Source: Hyphomonas sp. (lineage in GTDB: Bacteria > Pseudomonadota > Alphaproteobacteria > Caulobacterales > Hyphomonadaceae). From it: a stretch of DNA of 64,000 nucleotides. Below are positions 52,429 through 60,881 of this stretch, piece after piece; positions within the stretch are counted from its first letter, which is position 1; every line of letters starts with the position of its first letter. The stretch covers positions 1 to 64,000 of the forward strand of contig NZ_PNMA01000022.1 in the NCBI RefSeq assembly GCF_013823385.1, written 5' to 3'. Below the pieces are notes generated by a model. The model was not told the DNA's origin and did no database searches. It saw nothing but the letters and a program-made list of their open reading frames with translations. Made by a program: the position numbers and the translations under genes.

Positions 52429-52805
52429 CTGAAGAAAAAATCCAGACGGCAGCCCTGGATCTGGAAGACATTCTGATCACCGAGAGAGAGCTCCTCCTGG
52501 CTGGCCGGGCAAGGGATGCGGCGGAGCTGAGTGGCGAGAAGCTGGTTGCGCTGGAAGCTTTCGAGAATGCGTTTGGCGGGCGCACCCCGGTCGCCGTATC
52601 TCCGCAGACGCGCCAGCTCATTCTGGATGTCATTCAGCTCTCGGAAGAAAATGCGCTTCTGCTGAACGCGGTCCGGAACGGTGTACGCAGCCTGATCGGG
52701 AGATTTGAAGGTCCGGCAGACGACGCTTTCGTCGGTTCCTATCGGATGGGGGGACGCCAGGTCGCCTTTTCGCACGCCACGGGACAATATTTCAAAAGGG
52801 TGTGA
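52425..52805 (+). CDS. Probable flagellar export chaperone, FlgN-like
   Basis: The protein has 126 residues, all-helical, with LDLEDILITERELLLAGRAR (about 11-30), SGEKLVALEAFENAFGG and VIQLSEENALLLNAVRNGVR (about 69-88), followed by a short YRMGGRQ and the ending YFKRV. Size, helical layout and location after the flgJ-like gene fit FlgN-type chaperones for FlgK/FlgL, but the identity is weak. It overlaps the flgJ-like gene by four bases. The flagellin gene follows after 147 bases. Confidence 0.6.
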   Translation: MTEEKIQTAALDLEDILITERELLLAGRARDAAELSGEKLVALEAFENAFGGRTPVAVSPQTRQLILDVIQLSEENALLLNAVRNGVRSLIGRFEGPADDAFVGSYRMGGRQVAFSHATGQYFKRV

Positions 52806-52952
52806 ACCGATTAACTGTACATTTATCGCTCGGCCTTATGAGTGGCATTGTGGAACTACGAAAGTTCGGGGCTTCAGCTCCAACGTCAGGACGACGCGTT
52901 TCAACAAACAGCCGCAGATACAAAAAGCGGCACTCAAGAATGGATAAGATAG
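52806..52952 (+). promoter_or_regulatory. Flagellin promoter and 5' leader
   Basis: This 147-base gap must hold the flagellin promoter and untranslated leader. In Caulobacter the flagellin leader is the target of FlbT, which lies just downstream here. TTAA-CTGTACA-TTTAT (52811-52826) is a poor CtrA-like match. I could not find a convincing sigma-54 GG-N10-GC element by eye. AAGATAGATG precedes the start. Confidence 0.45.
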
Positions 52953-54200
52953 ATGTCTAGCATCCTGACCAATAACGCTTCGATGGTTGCGTTGGAAACC
53001 CTCCGCAACATCAACCGTAACCTCGAAACCGTCCAGAACGAGATCGCCACGGGCAAGAAAATCTCGAGCGCAAAAGACAACGCTGCTGTCTGGGCCGTCG
53101 CGACTGTCATGTCGAGCGACGTTGAAAGCTTCAAGGCAATTTCCGACTCGCTGAGCCTCGGCTCCTCTACCGTCGGCGTGGCTCGTTCGGCTTCGGAAAA
53201 AGTCGTCGAAACCCTCAAAGAGATCAAGACGCTGATCGTCGGCGCTCAGGGCGAAAACGTTGATCGCGCCAAGTACCAGACGGACATTGAAGAGAAAATG
53301 GGTCTGATCGAGGGCTACGTGGCTGCGGCCCAGTTCAACGGCCTGAACCTGCTCAACGGTTCGGCAAGCGGAGACGTCAACGTCCTGGCTTCGCTCGACC
53401 GCTCTTCTTCGGGCTCTGTCTCGGCCTCCTACATCGCCGTTGCACGCCAGGATCTCTCCATCGCCAACACGGGCTCGGCAGCAACCTTCGGCGGTACGGC
53501 TGTTACCAACACCACGATCATGGACAACGCCGGCACGGCCGCTGGCACTGCCGCTACGGTTGCAGGCTCCGCGACCCGCACCGTCTCGATCGCATCGGTT
53601 GCCGACGGCAACAGCTATCGCATCACCCTGAGCGACACGACCACGAACAATTCGCTCGGTACACGCAGCTTTGAATATGTTGCATCTGCCGCTGACAGCC
53701 TCGAATCGGTTGCTGCAAACCTGACGACCCAGATGTCGAACTTCTTCGCTGCCACCGGTGAGACGAACTACTCGGTAACCCGGAACGGAGAAGACATTGT
53801 TATCGCGAACGCTTCGGCTCAGGCTCTGTCTGTTACGACGGTCACGGCAACCGGTGGTACGGCTGGCGTCTCGTCGGGCGGCCTGGGTAACCTCGCCAAT
53901 ATCGATGTGACCTCGACAACGGGCGCAGCGGCTGCTCTCACCACGATTGAAGGCCTGCTCAACACGGCCATCGACGCGACTGCCGCCTTCGGTTCTTCGC
54001 AGAACCGCATCTCCGGCCAGTCGGAATTTGTCCGCACCATCGTCGACTCGATGACGGCTGGTATCGGCGGCCTCACCGACACCGACATGGAAGCTGCTTC
54101 GGCAAAACTGCAGGCCCTGCAGGTTCAGCAACAGCTCGGCGTCCAGGCGCTGTCGATTGCGAATCAGGCGCCGCAGGCCCTGCTGTCGCTCTTCCGCTAA
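52953..54200 (+). CDS. Flagellin
   Basis: The protein has 415 residues. The conserved N-terminal D0/D1 region (about 1-135) has NINRNLETVQNEIATGKKIS and AAQFNGLNLLNG. The conserved C-terminal region (about 330-415) ends in LGVQALSIANQAPQALLSLF. Between them lies a long Thr/Ala/Ser-rich insert (about 140-325) that forms the exposed outer domains. Caulobacter flagellins are about 275 residues, so this insert adds roughly 140. Codon use is strongly biased toward C-ending codons, as expected for a highly made protein. flaF and flbT follow. Other flagellin copies may exist outside the window. Confidence 0.95.
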   Translation: MSSILTNNASMVALETLRNINRNLETVQNEIATGKKISSAKDNAAVWAVATVMSSDVESFKAISDSLSLGSSTVGVARSASEKVVETLKEIKTLIVGAQGENVDRAKYQTDIEEKMGLIEGYVAAAQFNGLNLLNGSASGDVNVLASLDRSSSGSVSASYIAVARQDLSIANTGSAATFGGTAVTNTTIMDNAGTAAGTAATVAGSATRTVSIASVADGNSYRITLSDTTTNNSLGTRSFEYVASAADSLESVAANLTTQMSNFFAATGETNYSVTRNGEDIVIANASAQALSVTTVTATGGTAGVSSGGLGNLANIDVTSTTGAAAALTTIEGLLNTAIDATAAFGSSQNRISGQSEFVRTIVDSMTAGIGGLTDTDMEAASAKLQALQVQQQLGVQALSIANQAPQALLSLFR

Positions 54201-54212
54201 CGGACCTTTTAA

Positions 54213-54280
54213 TCCCGGGCGCTAAAGTGCCCGGGATACCCAATTAAACCGATTGTCCCGGGTGTTTCGGCGCCCGGGGC
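54213..54280 (+). repeat. Tandem CCCGGG hairpins between flagellin and flaF
   Basis: Two similar stem-loops follow the flagellin stop: TCCCGGGCGC-TAAA-GTGCCCGGGA (54213-54236) and GTCCCGGGTG-TTTCGG-CGCCCGGGGC (54255-54280), the second with G-T pairs. Neither is followed by a T-run. They probably protect or process the flagellin mRNA 3' end and separate its level from flaF-flbT. Confidence 0.65.
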
Positions 54281-54308
54281 AACTCATAGGATGCCCAGGA
54301 GGGGAATC

Positions 54309-54695
54309 GTGCAGGCTTTGGCATATAAGGCCTATGGCCAGGTGATGCAGCGGACTGCGACCGGCCGAGCGCTTGAATACGCGGTGTTCGAACAGATCAC
54401 GCGGGATCTACAAAGCGCACTTGACGATGGCGGGATAAATTTTGGCGCTTGGGGCGACGCAATTTACCGCAACTTGCAGCTATGGACCATCATTGCGACG
54501 GATCTTCTGGGTCCGGATAACGCGCTTCCTGATGAGACCAAGGCAGGCCTGATATCCCTTTCCGAATTTGTACGGCGCACCAGCATGAAAGTTCTCTCCG
54601 GATCGGAGGGGCTTGCTGACATCATCGAGGTGAACCGCACAATCATGGCCGGCCTGGATGGCTCGGCCTCATCAGTAGAGCAGGAGGTTATCTGA
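54309..54695 (+). CDS. flaF: Flagellin biosynthesis regulator FlaF
   Basis: The protein has 128 residues. Typical FlaF features are AYKAYGQVMQRTATGRALEY (about 4-23), AVFEQITRDLQSAL and YRNLQLWTIIATDLLGPDNA, with LPDETKAGLISLSEFVRRTS. FlaF is needed for flagellin synthesis and works with FlbT. The GTG at 54309 is taken as the start because AGGAGGGGAA lies immediately ahead; an upstream ATG at 54291 would be inside that ribosome site. The stop overlaps the flbT start by one base. Confidence 0.9.
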   Translation: MQALAYKAYGQVMQRTATGRALEYAVFEQITRDLQSALDDGGINFGAWGDAIYRNLQLWTIIATDLLGPDNALPDETKAGLISLSEFVRRTSMKVLSGSEGLADIIEVNRTIMAGLDGSASSVEQEVI

Positions 54696-55120
54696 TGTCT
54701 GGACTGGTTCTGAAAATTGCACCTGGCGAGCGTTTCATCATCAATGGCGCAACACTGGAAAATGGCGACAAGCCCGCCCGTATCCGCGTGGTCGAGGGGG
54801 ATGCCCGTGTGCTGCGGCTGCGCGATGCCATGCATCCCACAGAGGTCAACACGCCGGTAAAGCGTGTCTATTATGCGATACAGCTTCTGATCACCGGCGA
54901 CCTGAAGGAAGCCGATACGCTGCCAGCGCTGGATGAAGCCTGCATCCAGCTGCTTGATATCTTCAAGCCAGTTGACGCCGAACTTATCCCGACGCTGCGA
55001 TCGATGGTCAGCCGCGGGAATTATTACTCCGCCCTCTGCCATCTTCGCCAGATACTTGCTGTGGAAGAAGAGCTTCTGGCCATGCGTGGCGCAACTCCGC
55101 CCGAAAGCAAGGTTGCCTGA
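54695..55120 (+). CDS. flbT: Flagellin mRNA regulator FlbT
   Basis: The protein has 141 residues. FlbT blocks are clear: LVLKIAPGERFIINGATLEN (about 4-23), VVEGDARVLRLRDAM, RVYYAIQLLITGDLKEADTL and YYSALCHLRQILAVEEELLA. In Caulobacter FlbT binds the flagellin leader and promotes its decay until the hook is finished. ATG shares a base with the flaF stop (TGATG). Confidence 0.93.
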   Translation: MSGLVLKIAPGERFIINGATLENGDKPARIRVVEGDARVLRLRDAMHPTEVNTPVKRVYYAIQLLITGDLKEADTLPALDEACIQLLDIFKPVDAELIPTLRSMVSRGNYYSALCHLRQILAVEEELLAMRGATPPESKVA

Positions 55121-55121
55121 C

Positions 55122-55964
55122 ATGGCTTTCCAGCCGGTCATTCCTTTGTCGGGGATCGGGGGATGGAAGTACCTCCAGGCGACCTATGACAAACAGCTGC
55201 AGACTCACGCGAACTCGCCGCAGATCCGGAGAGACCGGGACTATATGATTGAGAAGTTCTCCCAGCCGATCGCTGTGGAGGACTTTCTCAAAGACGCCCG
55301 TCTCGTGCGCGTGACCATGACTGCCTTCGACCTTTCGGGCGAGGAATGGAAAAAAGGCTTTATCAATAAGGTCTTGACGGAAGTCTCTAATCCCGAGAGC
55401 ACGTTTCTCAAACGTCTGAACAATTCCAAATACACAGCTTTCGCCGAGGCCCTGAAGCCGCAGAATGGCAAGATTACTCTGTCTGAGGATGATCTGGCCG
55501 CGATTGCGGTTCGTTTCGAAGCGAGTTCTTTCGAACTGGCTGTCGGCAACGTTGACGACAACATGCGTCTCGCCCTGAACTATAAGGATGAGATCAAATC
55601 TCTTGCAGCAGAAGGGGTAAGCGATATGGCAATCGCTTACAGGATACTGGGGGATGTTCCGGTTTCCACACTTCTGAAAACCGCCCTCAACCTGCCCTCG
55701 GACATGAAGGGCCTTTCAATTGAGCGGCAGGCTGAAATTCTGCAAAACAGCTTGAAGAAGACGCTTGGGGTGTCCAAGCTGAGCGACATGGCGTCGCCTG
55801 AGATCGTGGACAAGGCGATCGTGCGCTATCATGCCATGAAGTCGATCACGGAAGGCTCCTCGATGTATACTCCGGCATCGGCGGCGCTGACACTTCTTGG
55901 GGGTAGCAGCTATGGGTATGGCAATAATGCCAGCCAGAATCTCTTTCTATCCATCTTTCTCTGA
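55122..55964 (+). CDS. DUF1217 flagellar-cluster protein
   Basis: The protein has 280 residues. It starts MAFQPVIPLSGIGGWKYLQA and contains DYMIEKFSQPIAVEDFLKDA, FETSSFE-like repeats (VRFEASSFELAVGNVDDNMR) and KTALNLPSDMKGLSIERQAE. This is the pattern of DUF1217, a family found in alphaproteobacterial flagellar clusters with unknown function. It starts one base after the flbT stop. Its last 18 bases overlap the 3' end of the convergent fliI gene. A secreted or hook/filament-associated role is possible because no signal peptide is present. Confidence 0.8.
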   Translation: MAFQPVIPLSGIGGWKYLQATYDKQLQTHANSPQIRRDRDYMIEKFSQPIAVEDFLKDARLVRVTMTAFDLSGEEWKKGFINKVLTEVSNPESTFLKRLNNSKYTAFAEALKPQNGKITLSEDDLAAIAVRFEASSFELAVGNVDDNMRLALNYKDEIKSLAAEGVSDMAIAYRILGDVPVSTLLKTALNLPSDMKGLSIERQAEILQNSLKKTLGVSKLSDMASPEIVDKAIVRYHAMKSITEGSSMYTPASAALTLLGGSSYGYGNNASQNLFLSIFL

Positions 55965-57341
55965 AGCCGCTTGACTCCTGGGGCGTGGCGGCGGTCTGAG
56001 ACCGGTTTGCGGTTCCGATGGCAGCGAGCCTTCTGTGGACTGAGCGCTGCTTCCCAGAAGGCCTGACAGCGCCGCAAAGGCTGCGTCTATTCCCATAGTG
56101 TTCCTTGTAGAGACGAAGGCATCGAGTGCCGGGTAAAGCCTGATGGCCCGGTCCGCATCGGCGTCACGGCCGAACTCGAACAGGCTTGCGCGAAGCATTG
56201 GCGCAACCTCGTCGTAAAGCGCGATCATGCGGCGATAGTCCCGCAGAAGATCGTTCTCCCAGTCCGTCGCCGCGCCGGGCAGGGCCCGGGACACACTCCT
56301 CAGGACGTCAATCGCCGGATATCGTCCGCGCTCGGCAATGTTCCGGGAAAGGATGATGTGGCCATCAAGAATTCCGCGGATCATGTCCGCCACGGGTTCT
56401 TCAAGGTCGGAGCCCGCTACAAGAACCGAGAAGATGCCCGTGATATCGCCCTTGGTGCCGGTGCCCGGGCCGGCACGCTCGGCCAACTCGGCAATCACGC
56501 GGACGGTGGACGGCGGGAAGGCATTAAGAGCGGGGGTTTCACCGGCAAGGAGGGCCACTTCGCGGTGAGCCTCGGCAAACCGCGTAATTGAATCAAACAG
56601 GAAGAGAACGCTGTGGCCCTGGTCGCGGAAATGCTCGGCCGCTGCCATGGCGCAATAGGCGGCACGCTTTTTTGCCCCGGGCGATTCGCTCGCCGTGGCT
56701 GAAACAACAACCGTCTTGGGGCGGACGGCCTGAGGCAGGTTCACTTCGACAAACTCGCCCACTTCGCGGGATCGTTCGCCGATCAGGGCGATGACGACCC
56801 GGTCGGCTTCAAGCCCGCCGGCGAGGGAGCCGAGAAAGGTTGATTTACCCACTCCCGAGCCGGCAAAGAGACCCAGCCGCTGCCCCCGGCAGATTGGCAG
56901 CAGCGTATCCGTAACCATCCAGCCGGTCGACAGACGGGGCCCTAACCGGTGGCGCAGATGGGCGGGAAGGGCAGGGGCCCGCAGCGCACGGCTCACACCC
57001 TTCTGAGTGAGCCCCGACCCGGCCGGGAGGCCGCTGGCAACCTCGCCGCGATAGTTAATGATCTGGCCGAGCCAGTGATCGCCCGGCTCGATCCTGGCTT
57101 CCTGCTCGATATGCACGACATCGCCAATTCGGATGATGTCGCTGGCCGAATAGAGGACTGCGGTAACGCTGTCGCCGGAGACGCTAAGAATCTCTCCGTG
57201 GATCTTTTGTCCTTGTTTTTCAATGACTATTTCATTTCCGACACCCGCAAGCTCACTGACGCCAGCGATGCCGAGCATGCCAGCGGCCACGTCCGTGACG
57301 GTGCCCCAGAGCCGATAGAGCCGGTGTGACGGCGATGCCAT
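55947..57341 (-). CDS. fliI: Flagellar export ATPase FliI
   Basis: The protein has 464 residues. The P-loop LFAGSGVGKSTFLGSLAGG is at about 161-179, Walker B in SVLFLFDSITRFAEAHREVA, and DITGIFSVLVAGSDLEEPVA are all typical of FliI/SctN. It energises export with FliH and FliJ. The ATG at 57341 is used; the frame is open to a TTG at 57353. It is a single leftward gene: its 3' end overlaps DUF1217 and its 5' side is divergent from flgB, with several GTTAAC/TTAA elements in the 95-base gap. Confidence 0.95.
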   Translation of the reverse strand: MASPSHRLYRLWGTVTDVAAGMLGIAGVSELAGVGNEIVIEKQGQKIHGEILSVSGDSVTAVLYSASDIIRIGDVVHIEQEARIEPGDHWLGQIINYRGEVASGLPAGSGLTQKGVSRALRAPALPAHLRHRLGPRLSTGWMVTDTLLPICRGQRLGLFAGSGVGKSTFLGSLAGGLEADRVVIALIGERSREVGEFVEVNLPQAVRPKTVVVSATASESPGAKKRAAYCAMAAAEHFRDQGHSVLFLFDSITRFAEAHREVALLAGETPALNAFPPSTVRVIAELAERAGPGTGTKGDITGIFSVLVAGSDLEEPVADMIRGILDGHIILSRNIAERGRYPAIDVLRSVSRALPGAATDWENDLLRDYRRMIALYDEVAPMLRASLFEFGRDADADRAIRLYPALDAFVSTRNTMGIDAAFAALSGLLGSSAQSTEGSLPSEPQTGLRPPPRPRSQAASEKDG

Positions 57342-57436
57342 GGATGCCTGCAAGTAAATAAATCCCGCATTTCTGTTAACCTATTCTTCAGTTAATGCGA
57401 ACATTTTCCCAAAGGGTTAACCTTGGCGAATTTCCC
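57342..57436. promoter_or_regulatory. fliI/flgB divergent promoter region with TTAA half-sites
   Basis: Three TTAA-containing elements occur in this 95-base gap: GTTAAC at about 57377-57382, GTTAAT at about 57391 and GTTAACC at about 57416. They resemble CtrA half-sites, but none has a partner at the usual seven-base spacing, so regulation by CtrA is uncertain. Confidence 0.3.
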
Positions 57437-57796
57437 ATGATTTCTGATCTCAAACTTTTTCAGGTCTACAGCGCGATGGCGCGGCATGCCGCCGAGAGCC
57501 AGAAGGTCAGCGCAACCAATGTGGCCAATGCAGACGCGCCGGGCTTCAAGGCTGGCGAGATTGAAAGTTTCGAGGCTTTCCTGGCCCGCACAATGCAGTC
57601 TGGCGGCGCGCAGAGCATGAAATCTGATTTCAAGGTCGGCATATCTGCGGCGCCCGCTGATCCTAACGGGAACAATGTCAGCCTTGAGCGTGAAGTATTC
57701 AATTCCGCCGAAGCGATGGGGCAGCACAATATGGCGCTCACCGTCTATTCCAAATCCCTTGATCTCCTGCGCACAGCGCTGGGCAAGCCACGCTGA
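57437..57796 (+). CDS. flgB: Flagellar proximal rod protein FlgB
   Basis: The protein has 119 residues. The rod signature ATNVANADAPGFKAGEI is at about 25-41 and the C-terminus has AMGQHNMALTVYSKSLDLLR. Position before flgC and fliE identifies it as FlgB. The frame is open a further 42 bases upstream; the ATG at 57437 gives the standard N-terminus MISDLKLFQVYSAMARHAAE. It begins the flgB-flgC-fliE-fliQ-flhA-fliR-flhB-fliJ-like operon. Confidence 0.9.
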   Translation: MISDLKLFQVYSAMARHAAESQKVSATNVANADAPGFKAGEIESFEAFLARTMQSGGAQSMKSDFKVGISAAPADPNGNNVSLEREVFNSAEAMGQHNMALTVYSKSLDLLRTALGKPR

Positions 57797-57810
57797 AGGA
57801 GGGCTGAGAC

Positions 57811-58197
57811 ATGAATCCCCTGAAAGCGACCCTGCAACAGGCAGTCTCGGGAATGGAGCTCCAGTCCCGCCGGATGGGTCTGACGGCTGAGAATATCTCG
57901 AATGCCGACACGCCCGGTTACAAGCGCAAGATACTGATGGTTGAGCAGACCCAGCAGACCAGCGGCGAGCAGTTCCTGGCCTCCCGGGTCAAGCTTGATG
58001 AAGCTGAAGGCCAGCGTGAATTCAATCCGGCTCATCCGATGGCGGACGGGGACGGCTATGTGACCATGTCGAATGTCTCTCTCGTGACCGAACTTGCCGA
58101 TATGCGGGAAGCCAACCGGTCCTATGAGGCCAATCTCAATTCCTTCCAGCAGGCGCGGTCGATGTACCGCTCGCTGCTGGATATTCTGCGCCGATAA
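57811..58197 (+). CDS. flgC: Flagellar proximal rod protein FlgC
   Basis: The protein has 128 residues. N-terminal MELQSRRMGLTAENISNADT with the motif NADTPGYKRK (about 31-40), YVTMSNVSLVTELADMREAN and the C-terminal YEANLNSFQQARSMYRSLLD are characteristic. AAGGAGGG precedes the start. It lies 14 bases after flgB and 12 before fliE. Confidence 0.94.
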   Translation: MNPLKATLQQAVSGMELQSRRMGLTAENISNADTPGYKRKILMVEQTQQTSGEQFLASRVKLDEAEGQREFNPAHPMADGDGYVTMSNVSLVTELADMREANRSYEANLNSFQQARSMYRSLLDILRR

Positions 58198-58209
58198 GGA
58201 GGGGAGCAG

Positions 58210-58509
58210 ATGTCAACTCTGGGGTTCAATCCGTATACCGCTCTGAGTACGCCGCGTCCGACGGATACGGTCAAAACGACCGGTCAGGCGCCGGAAGCGG
58301 CCGGCAGCAAGTTTGCCGAGAGCATTTCCGATTTTCGCGCAACAATGCAGGAGGCTGAAAAGACAGCCATGCAGAGCGCTGTTTCAGGCGCTGACCCCCA
58401 TGCGATGGTCGAGGCCCTGACGAATGCCGAGCTGATGCTAGATGCCGTGGTCACCATTCGGGACAAGGTTGTGGAAGCCTATCAGGAACTCCTGAGGATG
58501 CCGGTCTGA
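58210..58509 (+). CDS. fliE: Flagellar MS-ring/rod adaptor FliE
   Basis: The protein has 99 residues, the normal FliE size. The C-terminal half DPHAMVEALTNAELMLDAVV (about 59-78) followed by TIRDKVVEAYQELLRMPV is the FliE signature. It joins the MS ring and export gate to the FlgB rod. AAGGAGGGGA precedes the ATG. Confidence 0.93.
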   Translation: MSTLGFNPYTALSTPRPTDTVKTTGQAPEAAGSKFAESISDFRATMQEAEKTAMQSAVSGADPHAMVEALTNAELMLDAVVTIRDKVVEAYQELLRMPV

Positions 58510-58528
58510 TCGCTGGCGGGGGCACACA

Positions 58529-58792
58529 ATGTCTGAGGGGGAAATTTTCGAGGTCTTGCGCGCCCACATCTGGGGCGCCGCGATGATGGGACTACCGATC
58601 CTGGCGGTGACGCTGGTGGTCGGCTTCGTCATCGGTCTCATCCAGGCCCTCACCTCCATCCAGGAAATGACACTTACGTTCATTCCGAAGGTGCTGGCAG
58701 TCATCATCGTTTTCTTTCTTTCACTCGGTTACATGACCAAGGTCGTCCTTGATCTGTTCAATAACTGGGTTTTGCCGATCATAGCCGGGTAG
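58529..58792 (+). CDS. fliQ: Flagellar export gate protein FliQ
   Basis: The protein has 87 residues with two TM helices (about 17-40 and 52-76) and the family motif GLIQALTSIQEMTLTFIPKV. It completes the export gate with FliP and FliR. The flhA start is ten bases downstream. Confidence 0.94.
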   Translation: MSEGEIFEVLRAHIWGAAMMGLPILAVTLVVGFVIGLIQALTSIQEMTLTFIPKVLAVIIVFFLSLGYMTKVVLDLFNNWVLPIIAG

Positions 58793-58802
58793 CGACCCTT
58801 TC

Positions 58803-60881
58803 ATGCCGATGCAGAGTCTTCTGAACTTCACCAAGCCGACAGCGCTTCTTGCCATTGGTCTCATGGCCATCATCCTGGTGATGGTGCTGCCCATGCCCGC
58901 CTGGGTTCTGGATGTCGGGCTGACGCTTTCCTTCGCCCTGTCGATCCTGATCTTCACGACCGTGATCTTTGTCGAAAAGCCGCTCGACTTCTCGTCCTTT
59001 CCTTCGATCCTCCTGGCGTCGCTGGTCTTGCGGCTGGCGCTCAACGTCTCCTCTACAAAGCTGATCATCGGGGAAGGGCATACCGGCACCAATGCCGCCG
59101 GCGGGGTGATCGAGGGGTTCGCCATGTTCATCATGGGAGGCAACCTTTTTGTAGGGCTGGTCGTGTTTGGCGTTTTGGTGATCGTCAACTTCATGGTCAT
59201 CACCAAGGGCGCTGGCCGGATGGCCGAGGTCGGCGCGCGCTTTGCCCTTGATGCGATGCCAGGCAAACAGCTGGCCATCGACTCCGACCTCGCCGTCGGA
59301 GCGATCACACATGAAGAAGCAAAGATGCGCCGGCAGAGGGAGCAGGAAGAAGCCGGTTTCCTCGGCTCGCTGGATGGTGCCTCCAAATTTGTGAAGGGCG
59401 ATGCCATTGCGGGCCTGCTGATCACCGCGCTGAACCTTGTGGCCGGTATCGGGTTCGGCGTTGTGGCCCATCAGTTGAGCATTGTTGAAGCGCTGAGCAA
59501 CTATTCCATTCTGACGGTGGGCGATGGCCTTGTCTCCCAGATCCCGGCCGTGATCGTCTCGGTTGCTGCCGCGCTCCTGCTCTCCAAGGGCCGTGAGGAG
59601 GGCGCCATTGACCGTGCCCTGGGGCTTCAACTCGCCGGGAATGCCACGGCGCTTTACATCGTAGCCGGTATTCTGGCGGCTTTCGCGCTTCTGCCGGGCC
59701 TGCCTTTTATCCCGTTCATGGCAGGTGCTGCCGGCTTTGCGGCGGTGGCCTATTTCACCAAGAAGGCGGCCGACCAAAAGGCCGCGACCGAAACGGCCAA
59801 GCCGGAAGACACTGCGCCCAAGGCGGCCAAGATCGGCGATTCGATCTATGCGGACGAAATCCATCTCGAAGTTGCGCCCGATCTCGTCAATATGGTGCTG
59901 ATCGGCGATAACGGCTTTGAAAGCCGGATCGACAAGATCCGCCGCTACATTGCCGAAGAGTACGGCTTTGTTCTGCCGCCGATCCGGATGACGGACAATC
60001 CGACCCTGAAGAAGAACGAATACCGTATCCGTATTCAGGGCGTGCGGGTGGATTCAGGTTTCCTGCGGCCGGGCCAGGTGTTGGCTCTGATTGAAGACAA
60101 CCAGCTGCCACACCTTGCGGGTGAAAAGGTCCGTGAGCCTGTGTACAAAGCTGCCGCACGTTGGCTGCCGTCCTCCAAGAAGCAGGAGCTGGCCGCCGCC
60201 GCCGTTCCGGTGGTCGAGCCGATCGAGGTTCTGGCGACCCATATGCTGGAAGTGATTCAATCGAACTTCTCGCTCGTCTTCACACGGATGGTAATGCTGG
60301 ACACGCTCGACGCACTGACGGCCATTTCGGATGTGGATCGCGCTGGTGCCAACAAGCGCTTCCTGGATGAATACATTCCGGGCAAGGTGACACCGGAGAT
60401 TCTGCTGTCGGTGCTGCGTATGCTGCTGACTGAGCGCGTCGCGATCCGCAATCTCTTCCTGATTATCGAGACGGTTGCTGAAGCCAAGCCCCAAGGCCTT
60501 CCCCTCCCGCGAGTCATCGAGCTGGTACGTCAGCGCCTGGCGTTCCAGATCGTTGACCGGTTGCAGGATGACCAGGGCCGCCTGCCGCTGATCCAGCTGT
60601 CGACGAGTTGGGAGCAGAAGTTTGCCGAATATGAAGTGACCAATGAGAGCGGTGGATCCGACATTGCGCTGCCTCCGGAAATATTTGGGGAGCTGATCAA
60701 TGCCGTTCAGTCAAAGCTCAACGAGACGGCTCAGAAAGGCATCATCGCTGCGGTGGCGACATCCTCGCGCCGGCGCCGGTTCCTGCAGACGGTGCTCGCC
60801 AGCAAAGGCATCCGCAATGCGGTGATTGCTTACGAAGAGATCAACTCCAAGAGCAAGCCTTACATCATCGGCGTGGCCTGA
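58803..60881 (+). CDS. flhA: Flagellar export protein FlhA
   Basis: The protein has 692 residues. Eight TM segments occupy about 18-325, with the conserved LRLALNVSSTKLIIGEGHTG, the FHIPEP-type cytoplasmic loop region GRMAEVGARFALDAMPGKQL and AIDSDLAVGAITHEEAKMRR. A linker rich in Ala/Lys/Glu is followed by the C-terminal cytoplasmic domain (about 350-692) that docks chaperones, with RTVIPEILLSVLRMLL-like VTPEILLSVLRMLLTERVAI. All export-apparatus features look intact. Confidence 0.96.
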   Translation: MPMQSLLNFTKPTALLAIGLMAIILVMVLPMPAWVLDVGLTLSFALSILIFTTVIFVEKPLDFSSFPSILLASLVLRLALNVSSTKLIIGEGHTGTNAAGGVIEGFAMFIMGGNLFVGLVVFGVLVIVNFMVITKGAGRMAEVGARFALDAMPGKQLAIDSDLAVGAITHEEAKMRRQREQEEAGFLGSLDGASKFVKGDAIAGLLITALNLVAGIGFGVVAHQLSIVEALSNYSILTVGDGLVSQIPAVIVSVAAALLLSKGREEGAIDRALGLQLAGNATALYIVAGILAAFALLPGLPFIPFMAGAAGFAAVAYFTKKAADQKAATETAKPEDTAPKAAKIGDSIYADEIHLEVAPDLVNMVLIGDNGFESRIDKIRRYIAEEYGFVLPPIRMTDNPTLKKNEYRIRIQGVRVDSGFLRPGQVLALIEDNQLPHLAGEKVREPVYKAAARWLPSSKKQELAAAAVPVVEPIEVLATHMLEVIQSNFSLVFTRMVMLDTLDALTAISDVDRAGANKRFLDEYIPGKVTPEILLSVLRMLLTERVAIRNLFLIIETVAEAKPQGLPLPRVIELVRQRLAFQIVDRLQDDQGRLPLIQLSTSWEQKFAEYEVTNESGGSDIALPPEIFGELINAVQSKLNETAQKGIIAAVATSSRRRRFLQTVLASKGIRNAVIAYEEINSKSKPYIIGVA

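Noticed and set aside
52806-52952. Sigma-54 promoter for flagellin
   Set aside because: TGGCATTG and GG...GC combinations were checked, but none has the required ten-base GG to GC spacing, so no sigma-54 site is claimed.
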